A stretch of DNA of 64,000 bases, taken from positions 436,948 through 500,947 of the forward strand of contig NZ_JACHZE010000003.1 in assembly GCF_014193285.1 (NCBI RefSeq), written 5' to 3'. The position numbers and the translations under genes are program-made. The DNA comes from Atlantibacter sp. RC6. Its GTDB lineage: Bacteria; Pseudomonadota; Gammaproteobacteria; Enterobacterales; Enterobacteriaceae. The notes under the pieces are model-generated. The model was not told the DNA's origin. It searched no databases and was given only the letters and a program-made list of their open reading frames with translations. This document shows, piece by piece, positions 1 through 9,796 of this stretch. Position 1 is the first letter of the stretch, and every line of letters starts with the position of its first letter.

Positions 1-421
1 ACACCCACGCGCCGGGCACCTCACCGCCTATTGCCGCGCCCTGCAGCAGACGCAACAGCAACAGCAGCAGCGGTGCGGCAATGCCCACAGTGGCATAGGT
101 AGGTAATAAGCCCATCGCCAGCGTCGGCACCGCCATCAACAGGATGCTTAATGTAAACATTTTCTTACGGCCAACTAAATCGCCGAAATGCGCCATGATA
201 ATGCCGCCCAATGGACGTGCCAGATAGCCAGCCGCAAAGATGCCAAAGGTTTGTACCTGGCGCAGCCATTCAGGGATATCAGTGGGGAAAAAGAGTTCGC
301 CGACCACCGCCGCAAAGAACACGAAGATGATGAAGTCGTAAAACTCCAGCGCGCCGCCGAGGGCGGCAAGCGTCAACGTTTTATAATCCTGACGATTTAG
401 CGGACGATTGTGTTGTGACAT
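1..421 (-). CDS. MFS transporter, metabolite:H+ symporter (MHS) type, C-terminus cut off by the window edge
   Basis: The ATG at 421 opens a frame that stays open to base 1, so only the first 140 residues are visible. They begin MSQHNRPLNRQDYKTL and contain the first membrane helices, with the family motif GDLVGRKKM (normally in the loop between helices 2 and 3) and RLLQGAAIGGEVPGA, the helix 4 signature of the ProP/KgtP/ShiA-like branch of the major facilitator superfamily. It is therefore probably a proton-coupled inner-membrane importer of an organic acid or osmolyte; the substrate cannot be told. It lies downstream of mog on the same strand with a 126-bp gap that may carry its promoter. 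No strong Shine-Dalgarno sequence is seen before the start. Confidence 0.85.
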   Translation of the reverse strand, partial: MSQHNRPLNRQDYKTLTLAALGGALEFYDFIIFVFFAAVVGELFFPTDIPEWLRQVQTFGIFAAGYLARPLGGIIMAHFGDLVGRKKMFTLSILLMAVPTLAMGLLPTYATVGIAAPLLLLLLRLLQGAAIGGEVPGAWV

Positions 422-547
422 AAGAGACCGTTTATAAACAGAGGTGGTGTAATCAAGCCATTCGATAACTGTAAAGTAACCATTACTATACCGTATCAAA
501 TGCATTACACCAGTTGCATTCGCTGTTATGTCACATCCCGAGAGATT

Positions 548-1135
548 TTAGGGTTTTATCTCGCGCACCGCGCTTTTAGGACGAAATGCGGCTACGACAT
601 CAGCACAAGTCTCTACATACGGGCCGTCAAGCAGTTGGATGCAGTAAGGTACGCTGGCGAAAATACCCGCGACGGCGACCTTGCCGCTCTCGTCCCGCAA
701 GCCTTCCAGGGTCTCTTTAATCGACTTTGGCTGGCCGGGGAGATTGAGGATCAAGGCCTGTTTGCGGATCACCCCTACCTGACGGGACAAAATCGCCGTC
801 GGCACAAAGTTGAGGCTAATCTGGCGCATCTGCTCGCCGAAACCAGGCATTTCACGATCGGCAACGGCCAACGTGGCATCAGGGGTCACATCGCGGCGCG
901 CGGGACCGGTGCCGCCGGTGGTCAGCACTAAGTGGCAGCCCATTTCATCCACCAGCTCGCAGAGCGTCTGTTCAATCACCGGCTGTTCGTCAGGGATCAG
1001 ACGCGTTTCAACGGTGAACGGGGTAGTGAGTGCCGACGCGAGCCATGCTTCAAGCGCGGGAATGCCTTTGTCCTGATAAACGCCGGTAGAAGCGCGATCA
1101 GAAACAGAAACCAGGCCAATACGTAATGTGTCCAT
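548..1135 (-). CDS. mog: Molybdopterin adenylyltransferase Mog
   Basis: Mog adenylylates molybdopterin, preparing it for molybdate insertion in molybdenum cofactor synthesis in the cytosol. The product is nearly identical to E. coli Mog along its length: RIGLVSVSDRAS near the start, the MoaB/Mog motif TTGGTGPARRDVTPDA, and GIFASVPYCIQLLDGPYVET near the end. Two ATGs lie close together. The one at 1135 gives 195 residues, the E. coli length, and has a GGA-containing element at suitable spacing; the one at 1141 would add two residues with no ribosome site at the right distance, so 1135 is preferred. The gene follows talB on the same strand, as in E. coli. Confidence 0.95.
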   Translation of the reverse strand: MDTLRIGLVSVSDRASTGVYQDKGIPALEAWLASALTTPFTVETRLIPDEQPVIEQTLCELVDEMGCHLVLTTGGTGPARRDVTPDATLAVADREMPGFGEQMRQISLNFVPTAILSRQVGVIRKQALILNLPGQPKSIKETLEGLRDESGKVAVAGIFASVPYCIQLLDGPYVETCADVVAAFRPKSAVREIKP

Positions 1136-1227
1136 ATCCATTCCGATAATGATTCAAAAGTGACGGAATGATACACCGAGCGGGGAAATGCAGACAGAGG
1201 AAGCGGGGATTACGTGACGCAGAGCGT

Positions 1228-1249
1228 GTGGCCGGGATAACCCGGCCAC
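1228..1249. other. Strong hairpin between talB and mog
   Basis: Nine-base perfect inverted arms (GTGGCCGGG at 1228-1236 and CCCGGCCAC at 1241-1249) flank a 4-base loop, starting nine bases past the talB stop codon. There is no T-run after the stem on the talB strand, so it is not a canonical intrinsic terminator. It may be a pause site or an RNA-stabilising hairpin that partly uncouples talB from mog. The structure is certain; the role is inference. Confidence 0.5.
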
Positions 1250-1257
1250 GGGAAAAA

Positions 1258-2211
1258 TTACAGCAGGTCGCCGATCATTTTTTCCAGTTTTTCCTGGTCA
1301 ACCGCAAACTTACGGATGCCGTCAGCCAGTTTATCAACCGCCATCGGATCCTGGTTGTGCTGCCACAGGAACTCAGACTCGGTGATACGCTCTGGACGCG
1401 CTTTTACTTCGCCGCTGAATGACAGCTTACGCTCAACCGCGCCTTCGCTTTCCGCCAGCTCTTTCAGCAACGCCGGCGCGATGGTCAGACGGTCGCAGCC
1501 CGCCAGCTCAAGGATTTCGCCCACGTTACGGAAGCTTGCGCCCATCACCACGGTTTCATAACCGTGCTGTTTGTAGTATTCGTAAATTTCAGTCACCGAC
1601 ACAACGCCCGGATCTTCCGCTGCAGCGTATTCTTTCTTATCCGTGTTGGCTTTGTACCAGTCAAGAATACGGCCCACGAACGGAGAGATCAGGAACACGC
1701 CCGCTTCAGCACAGGCGCGCGCCTGGGCGAAGGAGAACAGCAGCGTCAGGTTACAGTTGATACCCTCTTTTTCCAGTTGCTCCGCCGCGCGGATACCCTG
1801 CCAGGTGGAGGCCAGTTTGATCAGAATGCGATCGTTGCTGATGCCTGCATCGTTATACAGTTTGATTAAACGTTTGGCTTTGACGATGCTTGCTTCGGTG
1901 TCGTAAGAAAGACGCGCGTCAACTTCTGTTGAGATGCGGCCAGGGATCAGTTTCAGGATTTCCAGACCGATATTTACGGCCAGCTTATCCGACGCATCAA
2001 CAATCTGCTGCTCGCGGGAATCGCTTTGCGCACGCGCCCAGGTCACCGCATCGTCAATCAGTTTGCGGTATTCAGGGATTTGCGCAGCGTTCAGAATCAA
2101 AGAAGGGTTGGTGGTTGCATCCTGCGGCTGGTACAGCTTCATTGCCGCGATGTCTCCGGTATCAGCCACTACGGTTGTGAACTGACGAAGGGAGGTCAAT
2201 TTGTCCGTCAT
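1258..2211 (-). CDS. talB: Transaldolase B
   Basis: Transaldolase moves a dihydroxyacetone unit between sedoheptulose-7-phosphate and glyceraldehyde-3-phosphate in the non-oxidative pentose phosphate pathway. The product has 317 residues from [20 protein letters not shown], the same length as E. coli TalB. The [10 protein letters not shown] motif is at residues 31-40 and the Schiff-base lysine is Lys132 in RILIKLAST. An in-frame extension to 2301 would add 30 residues with no homology, and is rejected. The start has a purine-rich AGAGA stretch upstream. The neighbours mog (downstream) and yaaJ (divergent) match the E. coli order. Confidence 0.97.
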   Translation of the reverse strand: MTDKLTSLRQFTTVVADTGDIAAMKLYQPQDATTNPSLILNAAQIPEYRKLIDDAVTWARAQSDSREQQIVDASDKLAVNIGLEILKLIPGRISTEVDARLSYDTEASIVKAKRLIKLYNDAGISNDRILIKLASTWQGIRAAEQLEKEGINCNLTLLFSFAQARACAEAGVFLISPFVGRILDWYKANTDKKEYAAAEDPGVVSVTEIYEYYKQHGYETVVMGASFRNVGEILELAGCDRLTIAPALLKELAESEGAVERKLSFSGEVKARPERITESEFLWQHNQDPMAVDKLADGIRKFAVDQEKLEKMIGDLL

Positions 2212-2414
2212 AATAGAGGTCTCTTCAAAACTGCGTGTTAGGGAGATGTAATCGGTCTGCGGTGATGATAACACGACGCCCGAACAGCGCAACCGCAGCA
2301 ATTCAGGCGGGCGCAGTGTGATAAACTGCCTTATTCGATAGCCTGCAAAGTATCACGAAGGAAGGCGGCCAGCGCCGTTGCGCAAACCGGGTGAGTTTAT
2401 CAAGAGGGATATGA

Positions 2415-3848
2415 ATGCCGGATTTTCTGACGTTTATCAACGAAATACTCTGGGGATCGGTCCTCATCTACCTGCTGCTGTGCGCGGGGATCTGGTTCAC
2501 ATTGCGCAGCGGCTTTGTGCAGTTCCGCTATATTCGCTACTTCCCCCGGGCGCTGAGAAAAAGTTTCTCCCCGCAATCCGACGGATTAACCGCATTTCAG
2601 GCGCTGTGCACCAGCCTGGCGGCGCGCGTCGGCAGCGGCAATATCGCCGGCGTGGCGCTGGCTATTTCGATGGGTGGCCCCGGCGCGGTGTTCTGGATGT
2701 GGGTAACGGCGCTGATCGGCATGGCGACCTCATTTGCCGAATGCTCGCTTGCGCAACTTTATAAGGGCCGCGACCGCAACGGGCAGTTTCGCGGCGGCCC
2801 GGCCTGGTATATGGAGCGCGGGCTCGGTATGCGCTGGATGGGCGTACTGTTTTCCCTGTTCCTGCTGCTGTCGTTTGGCCTGGTATTTAATACCGTCCAG
2901 GCCAGTTCTGTCGCCTTTGCGTTGGATCATGCATGGCAAATTCCCAAATGGCTGACGGTGAGCGTACTGGCGGTGCTAACGCTGCTGGTTAGCGTGCGGG
3001 GAATGCGCGGCGTCGCCCGGTTGGCGCAGTGGCTGGTGCCGGTGATGGCGATCCTGTGGGTACTAACAGGTCTGGTGATTATCGCCTTTCATCTCGACAA
3101 AATGCCTAAGGTAATCGATGTGATTTTTACCGGCGCATTCGGCTGGCAGGAAGCGGCGTCCGGCGTCATGGGCTATACCTTTAGCCAGGCGCTAACCAGC
3201 GGTTTTCAACGCGGCATGTTTTCCAATGAAGCGGGCATGGGTTCAACGCCCAACGCGGCGGCGGCGGCGTCGTCATGGCCGCCCCACCCTGCCGCCCAGG
3301 GCATCGTGCAGATGATCGGCGTATTTGTCGATACGGTAGTGATTTGCAGCGCCACGGCGGTGATCATCCTGGTTGCCGGGCTGCCGGAAAGACCGCTGAC
3401 GCCGGATGAGGGGATCTTACTAGCCCAGCATGCGCTGGTGAGCCTGGCCGGGCACTGGGCCAGCGGCTATCTGGGCCTGATCGTGCTGCTGTTCGCGTTT
3501 ACTTCGATTGTCGCCAACTACACCTATGCGGAAAATAATCTGGTGTTTTTGCGCATGGATACCCGGCGCAATATCTGGCTGCTAAGGATGGGCATGCTGG
3601 CGATGATCATGTTGGGCGCAGTGGTCAACCTGACGCTGGTGTGGCATATGGCGGATATCTCAATGGCGCTGATGGCGATCACCAACCTGACGGCGATCTT
3701 ATTGCTGTCGCCGGTGGTGAAAATTATCGCGACGGATTACTTACGCCAGCGCAAGCTGGGGGTGAAGCCGCATTTCGATCCGGCACGTTTTCCCGAGCTC
3801 CAACCGCACCTTGCGCCGGATGTCTGGCAAAACGTACCGCGTGAGTGA
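2415..3848 (+). CDS. yaaJ: YaaJ, alanine/glycine:cation symporter family (AGCS) protein
   Basis: This 477-residue, very hydrophobic inner-membrane protein matches E. coli YaaJ (476 residues). It carries AGCS family signatures: ARVGSGNIAGVALAI near residues 68-82, GGPAWYMERGLG near 130, and GFQRGMFSNEAGMGSTPNAAA near 262, a conserved substrate/Na+ region. AGCS proteins import alanine or glycine with Na+ or H+; the E. coli substrate is not firmly known. The ATG at 2415 is preceded by AAGAGGGA at a good distance. It is divergent from talB and followed by yaaA. Confidence 0.92.
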   Translation: MPDFLTFINEILWGSVLIYLLLCAGIWFTLRSGFVQFRYIRYFPRALRKSFSPQSDGLTAFQALCTSLAARVGSGNIAGVALAISMGGPGAVFWMWVTALIGMATSFAECSLAQLYKGRDRNGQFRGGPAWYMERGLGMRWMGVLFSLFLLLSFGLVFNTVQASSVAFALDHAWQIPKWLTVSVLAVLTLLVSVRGMRGVARLAQWLVPVMAILWVLTGLVIIAFHLDKMPKVIDVIFTGAFGWQEAASGVMGYTFSQALTSGFQRGMFSNEAGMGSTPNAAAAASSWPPHPAAQGIVQMIGVFVDTVVICSATAVIILVAGLPERPLTPDEGILLAQHALVSLAGHWASGYLGLIVLLFAFTSIVANYTYAENNLVFLRMDTRRNIWLLRMGMLAMIMLGAVVNLTLVWHMADISMALMAITNLTAILLLSPVVKIIATDYLRQRKLGVKPHFDPARFPELQPHLAPDVWQNVPRE

Positions 3849-3926
3849 ACCTAAGCTGATTGCAACCATTGGTCACCTTTACGCCAAAATTTGTTACAGT
3901 CACCAAAAAGCCTGTAAGGAAAAGCA

Positions 3927-4700
3927 ATGCTGTTATTGATTTCACCTGCCAAGACCCTGGATTATCAAAGCCCGCTGGCCACCAAACGCTATACCCAACC
4001 CGAGCTGCTGGAGTACTCCCAGCAACTGATCGGCGAAGCGCGCAATTTGTCTGAAGCGCAAATCAAAACGTTGATGGGCGTGAGCGATAAAATCGCCTCT
4101 CTGAACGCGACGCGCTTTCACGACTGGCATCCGGACTTCACCCCGGATAACGCGCGCCAGGCGATTCTGGCATTTAAAGGCGACGTCTATACCGGGCTCC
4201 AAGCGGAGACCTTCAGCGAAGCGGATTTCGACTTTGCCCAGCGCCATTTGCGGATGTTATCCGGGTTATACGGCGTCCTGCGTCCACTGGATCTGATGCA
4301 ACCCTACCGGCTGGAAATGGGCATCAAGCTTGAGAACGCCAAAGGCAGCGATCTCTACACCTTCTGGGGCGACATTATTACCCATACGCTGAACGACGCG
4401 CTGGCCGCCCAGGGCGACAACGTGCTGATTAACCTGGCGTCCGATGAGTATTTCAAAGCGGTGCGTCCGGCTAAACTGAACGCAAAAATCGTTAAGCCGG
4501 TGTTCCTGGATGAGAAAAACGGCAAATTTAAGGTGATCAGTTTCTACGCCAAGAAAGCGCGCGGCTTAATGAGCCGCTACGTGATTGAAAACCGTCTGAC
4601 CCTGCCCCAGCAACTGACCCAATTTGACGTGGACGGCTATGGCTGGGATCGCGACCTGTCGAGCGAAACCGAGCTGGTCTTCAAACGACCTGAACGCTAA
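3927..4700 (+). CDS. yaaA: Peroxide stress protein YaaA (UPF0246/DUF328)
   Basis: The 257-residue product begins [19 protein letters not shown] and matches E. coli YaaA throughout, including [21 protein letters not shown] and the conserved C-terminal FDVDGYGWD. In E. coli YaaA lowers free intracellular iron and limits DNA damage under hydrogen peroxide as part of the OxyR response; its fold includes a helix-hairpin-helix-like DNA-binding part. An AAGGA ribosome site lies seven bases before the ATG. It follows yaaJ on the same strand with a 78-bp gap and converges on thrC across a terminator. Confidence 0.95.
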   Translation: MLLLISPAKTLDYQSPLATKRYTQPELLEYSQQLIGEARNLSEAQIKTLMGVSDKIASLNATRFHDWHPDFTPDNARQAILAFKGDVYTGLQAETFSEADFDFAQRHLRMLSGLYGVLRPLDLMQPYRLEMGIKLENAKGSDLYTFWGDIITHTLNDALAAQGDNVLINLASDEYFKAVRPAKLNAKIVKPVFLDEKNGKFKVISFYAKKARGLMSRYVIENRLTLPQQLTQFDVDGYGWDRDLSSETELVFKRPER

Positions 4701-4702
4701 GC

Positions 4703-4738
4703 AATAAAAAGGCCCGGCGCTTACGCAGACCGGGCCTC
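4703..4738 (-). terminator. Intrinsic terminator of the thr operon, between thrC and yaaA
   Basis: Eight-base arms AGGCCCGG (4710-4717) and CCGGGCCT (4730-4737) flank a 12-base loop. Read on the minus strand, the stem is followed by a run of five T, so it ends thrABC transcription. It also faces yaaA from the other side and may act in both directions. Confidence 0.85.
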
Positions 4739-4753
4739 AGCGATAAAGCCTTA

Positions 4754-6040
4754 TCAGGCTCTGGTCATCATTAACTGGCGTAACGCCGCGAATTCCGCCG
4801 GCAGCTGATGCGACAGCAGCGGCAGGTCGGCACGCTCCGCCAGCTCTTTTGGCAGATCCAGCGTCTCGCCGAGAATCGACTCCACGCTCTCTTTAAATTT
4901 CGCCGGATGCGCCGTGCCGAGGAATAACCCGTATTCCCCCGGACGCAGCTGATCGCGCAGCGCACGGTAAGCAATCGCCGCATGCGGTTCAGAGACGTAT
5001 CCGCCCGCTTTCAGTTCACGCATCGTTTCCTGAGTCACGCTGTCGTCCACCGCCGCATGGCCCAGTTCATTCAGACGCCACACTTTACGACGGAACAACT
5101 CTTCCACACGCGGCCAGTTGTTCGGCTGGGAAACGTCCATCGCATTAGACAGCGTCGCCACGGTGGCCTTCGGCTGCCACTCGCCGTTTTGCAGGAAACG
5201 CGGCACGGTGTCGTTGGCGTTGGTGGCGGCGATAAAGCGCTTCACCGGCAGACCGAGGGATTTCGCCAGCAACCCGGCGGTAAGATCGCCGAAGTTACCG
5301 CTGGGCACCGACACCACCAGCTGATTACGTGCTTCCTGCGGCAACTGCGCCACGGCTTCGAAGTAATAGCAAATCTGCGCCAGCAGACGGCTGATGTTGA
5401 TCGAGTTCGCCGAGTTCAGGCCCAGCGCCACTTTCAGCTCTTCATCATCAAATGCCTGCTTCACCAGCGCCTGGCAGGCGTCAAAGTCGCCATCAATTGC
5501 CACGGTTTCGATGTTGCCGCCCAGGGTGCAGAACAGTTTTTCCTGTAGCGGAGAAATTTTGCCCTGCGGATAGAGGATCACCACGCGCACGTTCTTCAGC
5601 CCGTAAAACGCGTGGGCCACTGCCGCGCCGGTATCGCCGGACGTGGCGGTTAAAATGGTGACCGGCTTGTCGCCGCTGATGTGCGCCAGCATCTGGGCCA
5701 TAAAGCGCCCGCCAAAATCTTTAAACGCCAGCGTCGGGCCGTGGAACAATTCCAGACAACCGATGTCCGGCTGCACGCTTTTCACCGGCGCCGGGAAGGC
5801 AAAGGCGTTGCGCACGCGGTTTTCGAGGATCTCCTGCGGAATTTCATCGCCAATAAACGCCGCGAGGATTTTCGCGCTGCGCGAGACGAAATCCATCTTC
5901 AGCATTTCGTCAATTTCGGTGAGGCTGAATTCCGGTAAATCGTGCGGGAAAAACAGCCCCTGATTTTTGCCCAGTCCTTGTGTAACGGCCTGCGCAAAGC
6001 TGACCTGTTCGTTATGATCTTTCAGATTATAGAGTTTCAT
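4754..6040 (-). CDS. thrC: Threonine synthase
   Basis: ThrC converts O-phosphohomoserine to threonine with pyridoxal phosphate, the last step of the pathway. The product has 428 residues, as in E. coli, starting MKLYNLKDHNEQVSFAQA. The PLP lysine is Lys107 in GPTLAFKDFGGRF; TSGDTGAAVA follows and VSVPSGNFGDLTAG forms the phosphate-binding loop. The gene is third in thrLABC with only three bases between the thrB stop and this ATG, so it is translated from the polycistronic message and controlled by the thr attenuator. Confidence 0.98.
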   Translation of the reverse strand: MKLYNLKDHNEQVSFAQAVTQGLGKNQGLFFPHDLPEFSLTEIDEMLKMDFVSRSAKILAAFIGDEIPQEILENRVRNAFAFPAPVKSVQPDIGCLELFHGPTLAFKDFGGRFMAQMLAHISGDKPVTILTATSGDTGAAVAHAFYGLKNVRVVILYPQGKISPLQEKLFCTLGGNIETVAIDGDFDACQALVKQAFDDEELKVALGLNSANSINISRLLAQICYYFEAVAQLPQEARNQLVVSVPSGNFGDLTAGLLAKSLGLPVKRFIAATNANDTVPRFLQNGEWQPKATVATLSNAMDVSQPNNWPRVEELFRRKVWRLNELGHAAVDDSVTQETMRELKAGGYVSEPHAAIAYRALRDQLRPGEYGLFLGTAHPAKFKESVESILGETLDLPKELAERADLPLLSHQLPAEFAALRQLMMTRA

Positions 6041-6043
6041 GCG

Positions 6044-6973
6044 TTATCCCAGTACTCGTGCGCCAGCCGTGTCCAGACGGCAAATATGTACAAAGCCTTC
6101 CTGATTTTGCAGGTAGTGTTGTTGCAGCCAGTCCGCCATGCGCTGCGCCGTTTCCGGGTTATCGCACACCGCAAACAGGGTCGGGCCGGAACCGGAAATC
6201 CCGCAGGCCAGCGCGCCGATATCCGCCGCGGCCTGCCGCGCCTGGCTGAAGCCCGGCAGCAGTTTGGTGCGATACGGTTCGGCAATCACATCGCGCATCA
6301 GCTTCGCCGCCAGCAGCGGCTGGCGGGTATGGCAGGCGTGAATGAAGCCCGCCAGATAACGCCCGTGGGCGATGCAATCCTGGCGGCGATACTGCGCCGG
6401 TAAAATCGCCCGCGCCTCGGCGGTGGAAACCTTGATGCCTGGATAAGCCATCACCCATAGCCACTCATCAAAGCCTGGCACCTGCTGGCTGATAATGCCG
6501 TTCTCTTCCAACATCAGTTGCAGGCCGCCTAAAAAACAGGGCGCGACATTATCGTAATGGATGCTGCCGGAGATACGGCCTTCCAGCTCGCCCATTAGCG
6601 CCAGCAAGCGCGTGTCATTGAGCGGCTTGCCGCAAAATTCGTTCATCGCCATCAGGCCCGCCACGACGGAACAGGCGCTGGAGCCCAGTCCGGAGCCGAT
6701 GGGCATATTTTTTTCCAGGGTCATCGCCACCGGAACGGTTTTGCCAATCTCCTGGCAAAAGCGCTCCCAGCATTGATAGACGATGTTTTCCCGCGGCTCG
6801 CTGGGTAACTTACTGACGAACTGCCCGCGATTGGTCAGCGAAAACTGCTGCGCCGCCTCCACCGTCACGCAATCGCCCAACAGCTCGCCGCTGGCGGGCG
6901 TCACCGCCGCGCCTAATACATCAAACCCCACGCTGACATTCCCAATGGAGGCCGGGGCATATACTTTGACCAT
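6044..6973 (-). CDS. thrB: Homoserine kinase
   Basis: ThrB phosphorylates homoserine with ATP to give O-phosphohomoserine. The 309-residue product starts [21 protein letters not shown] and holds the GHMP kinase ATP loop [12 protein letters not shown] near residues 90-101, plus the C-terminal GHMP motif [12 protein letters not shown]. Its ATG follows the thrA stop by one base, implying translational coupling. The protein is cytosolic and acts between ThrA and ThrC. Confidence 0.98.
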   Translation of the reverse strand: MVKVYAPASIGNVSVGFDVLGAAVTPASGELLGDCVTVEAAQQFSLTNRGQFVSKLPSEPRENIVYQCWERFCQEIGKTVPVAMTLEKNMPIGSGLGSSACSVVAGLMAMNEFCGKPLNDTRLLALMGELEGRISGSIHYDNVAPCFLGGLQLMLEENGIISQQVPGFDEWLWVMAYPGIKVSTAEARAILPAQYRRQDCIAHGRYLAGFIHACHTRQPLLAAKLMRDVIAEPYRTKLLPGFSQARQAAADIGALACGISGSGPTLFAVCDNPETAQRMADWLQQHYLQNQEGFVHICRLDTAGARVLG

Positions 6974-6974
6974 C

Positions 6975-9437
6975 TTAAACTCCTAACTTCCATGACAGGG
7001 TGCGCAGTAAATCGGCAAACACGCCGGCGGCGGTCACATCGTTACCCGCGCCGTAACCCCGAAGCACCAGCGGCAGCGGCTGATAGTAGTGGCTGTAAAA
7101 CGCCAGGGCGTTTTCGCCGTTTTTCACTTTGTACAGCGGATCGTTACCGTCTACGGCGGCGATCTTCACGCGACAGGTGCCATCTTCTTCGATCATGCCA
7201 ACATAGCGCAGCACTTTGCCCTCATCGCGCGCCTGCGCCACCCGGGAAGAGAAATCGTCGTCTAACTGGCTCAGACGGGCCATAAAGCTGGCGACATCGC
7301 CTTCGGCGTCAAAACTCGCCGGAAGCACTGGCTCAATCACAATATCTGAAAGTTCCAGGCTGCGCCCGGTTTCACGCGCCAGAATCAACAATTTACGCGC
7401 CACGTCCATGCCGCTGAGATCGTCACGCGGGTCCGGTTCGGTATAACCCAGCTCACGCGCGGTAGCGGTGGCTTCGGAGAGTTTCATCCCCTCATCCAGC
7501 TTGCCGAAAATAAACGACAGCGAACCGGATAAAATGCCGGAGAAGCGTTGCAGCTCATCACCCGCGTTAAGCAGGTTCTGGAGGTTTTCGATAACCGGCA
7601 GTCCCGCGCCGACGTTGGTGTCATAGAGGAATTTACGGCGTGATTTCGCCGCCGCCTGGCGCAACTGATGGTAGTAATCCATCGAGGAAGTATTGGCTTT
7701 TTTGTTCGGCGTCACCACGTGGAAACCTTCGTTCAGGAAATCCGCGTACTGGTCAGCCACCGCCTGATGAGAGGTACAGTCAACAATCACCGGGTTGAGC
7801 AGGTGATACTCTTTTACCAGACGGATCAGACGGCCAAGATTGAACGGCTCCGACGCCTGGCCCAGCGCTTCACGCCAGTTTTCCAGATCCAGACCGTGAA
7901 CGTTAGTCAACAGCGCTTTCGAGTTGGCGACACCGCACACGCGTAAATCGATATGCTTCTGCTTCAGCCACGCCTGCTGGCGTTTAAGCTGTTCCAGCAG
8001 CGCTCCGCCGACGCCGCCGACGCCAATCACGAACACCTCAATCACCTGATCGGTGTTGAACAGCATTTGATGAGTCACGCGCACGCCAGTGGTGACATCG
8101 TCGTTACTGACCACCACGGAAATAGAGCGCTCGGAGGAGCCCTGGGCGATCGCCACGATATTGATATTGGCGCGCGCCAGCGCCGCAAAGAACTTGGCGG
8201 AGATGCCGCGCAGGGTGCGCATACCGTCACCGACCACGGAGATAATCGCCAGGCGCTCCATCACCGCCAGCGGCTCCAGCAGCCCTTCTTTCAGCTCCAG
8301 ATAAAACTCATCCTGCATCGCCCGCTGCGCCCGCACGCTATCGGCCTGCGGCACGCAGAAGCTGATGCTGTATTCAGACGACGATTGCGTGATCAGCACC
8401 ACCGAGATACCCGCGCGGGACATCGCCGCGAAGACACGCGCCGCCATCCCGACCATGCCTTTCATGCCCGGTCCGGAGACGCTGAACATCGCCATATTAT
8501 TGAGGTTGCTGATGCCCTTTACCGGCAGGCCGTCTTCATCGCTGCTGGCGCCGATCAGGGTGCCTGGCGCTTGCGGGTTACCGGTGTTTTTAATCAGGCA
8601 GGGGATCTGGAACTGGGCGATAGGGGCGATGGTGCGGGGGTGGAGAACTTTGGCGCCAAAATAGGAGAGCTCCATGGCTTCCTGATACGACATCGATTTC
8701 AGCAGCCTGGCGTCCGGCACCTGGCGCGGGTCGCAGGTATATACGCCATCGACATCAGTCCAGATCTCACAACAGTCGGCGCGCAAACAGGCGGCCAGCA
8801 CGGCGGCGGAGTAGTCGGAACCGTTGCGGCCCAACACCACCAGTTCACCCTTCTCATTCCCGGCGGTAAAACCGGCCATCAGGATCATGTGATCGGCTGG
8901 AATACGGCTGGCGGCGATACGACGGGTGGACTCTGCGATATCCACGGTAGATTCGAGGTAATGACCCACCGCCAGCAGTTTTTCAACCGGATCGATAACG
9001 CTGACCTTATGACCGCGCGCCTCCAGCAGGCCGGCCATAATGGCAATCGACAATTTTTCGCCACGGCAAATCAGCGCCGCGTTGATGCTGTCCGGGCACT
9101 GGCCAAGCAGACTGATGCCATGCAGGATATGGTTAATCTGGGCAAATTCATGGTCGACCAGAGCCTTGAGTTGCGCCAGAGGGAAACCAGGTTGCTCAGC
9201 GGCCAGGCCGTTAAGCAGGTCGGCAAAGATTTTTTCCGCATCGCTGATATTCGGCAGCGCATCCTGACCCCCGATGGTTTTTTCAATCATTGCCACCAGG
9301 TGGTTAGTAATTTTCGCCGGGGCAGAGAGAACCGTCGCCACCTGCCCCTGTCTGGCATTACTTTCCAGAATGTCGGCAACGCGCAAAAAACGTTGCGCAT
9401 TCGCCACTGATGTACCGCCAAATTTCAACACTCGCAT
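6975..9437 (-). CDS. thrA: Bifunctional aspartokinase I / homoserine dehydrogenase I
   Basis: ThrA carries out the first and third steps from aspartate to homoserine and is feedback-inhibited by threonine. From [16 protein letters not shown] it has 820 residues, the E. coli length. The N-terminal aspartokinase domain (KFGGTSVA at residues 4-11, [13 protein letters not shown] near 225) is followed by two ACT regulatory segments (about 320-460) and a C-terminal homoserine dehydrogenase domain with the NAD(P) loop [17 protein letters not shown] near 465 and the catalytic KKANTSS / [10 protein letters not shown] region. A frame extension to 9479 runs into the attenuator hairpin and is rejected. 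The start is preceded by AAGGGG. Confidence 0.98.
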   Translation of the reverse strand: MRVLKFGGTSVANAQRFLRVADILESNARQGQVATVLSAPAKITNHLVAMIEKTIGGQDALPNISDAEKIFADLLNGLAAEQPGFPLAQLKALVDHEFAQINHILHGISLLGQCPDSINAALICRGEKLSIAIMAGLLEARGHKVSVIDPVEKLLAVGHYLESTVDIAESTRRIAASRIPADHMILMAGFTAGNEKGELVVLGRNGSDYSAAVLAACLRADCCEIWTDVDGVYTCDPRQVPDARLLKSMSYQEAMELSYFGAKVLHPRTIAPIAQFQIPCLIKNTGNPQAPGTLIGASSDEDGLPVKGISNLNNMAMFSVSGPGMKGMVGMAARVFAAMSRAGISVVLITQSSSEYSISFCVPQADSVRAQRAMQDEFYLELKEGLLEPLAVMERLAIISVVGDGMRTLRGISAKFFAALARANINIVAIAQGSSERSISVVVSNDDVTTGVRVTHQMLFNTDQVIEVFVIGVGGVGGALLEQLKRQQAWLKQKHIDLRVCGVANSKALLTNVHGLDLENWREALGQASEPFNLGRLIRLVKEYHLLNPVIVDCTSHQAVADQYADFLNEGFHVVTPNKKANTSSMDYYHQLRQAAAKSRRKFLYDTNVGAGLPVIENLQNLLNAGDELQRFSGILSGSLSFIFGKLDEGMKLSEATATARELGYTEPDPRDDLSGMDVARKLLILARETGRSLELSDIVIEPVLPASFDAEGDVASFMARLSQLDDDFSSRVAQARDEGKVLRYVGMIEEDGTCRVKIAAVDGNDPLYKVKNGENALAFYSHYYQPLPLVLRGYGAGNDVTAAGVFADLLRTLSWKLGV

Positions 9438-9462
9438 GGTTATTACCCCTTGATTTCTGGTC

Positions 9463-9500
9463 GAAAAAAAAGCCCGCACTGTTCAGGTGCGGGCTTTTTT
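9463..9500 (-). terminator. thr operon attenuator (intrinsic terminator)
   Basis: Perfect nine-base arms AGCCCGCAC (9471-9479) and GTGCGGGCT (9487-9495) with a 7-base loop lie between thrL and thrA. On the minus strand the stem is followed by an unbroken T-run (complement of the A-run at 9464-9470). This is the classical thr attenuator: ribosomes stalling on Thr/Ile codons of thrL prevent it from forming, so thrABC is transcribed when those charged tRNAs are scarce. Confidence 0.95.
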
Positions 9501-9518
9501 CAGTTTTTCCTGTACGCG

Positions 9519-9590
9519 TCAGCCCGCCCCGTTACCTGTGGTAATGGTGGTGGTGGTTGTAATAATGGTGTTCAGGCTGATGCGAGTCAT
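9519..9590 (-). CDS. thrL: thr operon leader peptide
   Basis: A 23-codon frame from ATG at 9590 to TGA at 9519 encodes a peptide starting MTRISLNT and ending GNGAG, with nine threonines and four isoleucines out of 23, including five consecutive threonines. It is the control peptide of the thr attenuator directly downstream. E. coli ThrL has 21 residues and the same GNGAG end; here the N-terminal part differs and is two residues longer. The sequence CACAACATCC before the start is the same as in E. coli. Confidence 0.95.
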   Translation of the reverse strand: MTRISLNTIITTTTTITTGNGAG

Positions 9591-9634
9591 GGATGTTGTG
9601 TGCTCTGTATCTAATTTCTGTTGCTGTACCCTAT

Positions 9635-9663
9635 TGGTTAAAGTATCTGTTGCGCCAAGTCAA
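9635..9663 (-). promoter_or_regulatory. Probable thrLABC promoter
   Basis: On the minus strand TTGACT (9663-9658) is followed after 17 bases by TAACCA (9640-9635), in a stretch containing ATACTTTAACCAAT that E. coli has at the same place. Transcription would start about 45 bases before thrL. The -10 box is poor and its exact register is uncertain. Confidence 0.55.
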
Positions 9664-9796
9664 TGATTTTCGTATTTAGTCACCTTTCGCAATCACCCTC
9701 ATCCCTTCTGCCGTCAGGTCATAAAATACTGAATATGACGAGCGCATAGCGATAACGGCCAACTTAAAAACCACAAATCGCTCCTGAAGAAGATTT

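Noticed and set aside
1228-1249. Hairpin after talB as an intrinsic terminator or REP element
   Set aside because: No T-run follows on the talB strand and the sequence does not fit the REP consensus; listed only as a hairpin.
7953-9410. 485-codon open frame on the plus strand, antisense to thrA
   Set aside because: It lies wholly inside the conserved thrA gene, is a GC-rich antisense shadow with histidine/arginine-rich low-complexity translation, has no ribosome site and no homology that I recognise.
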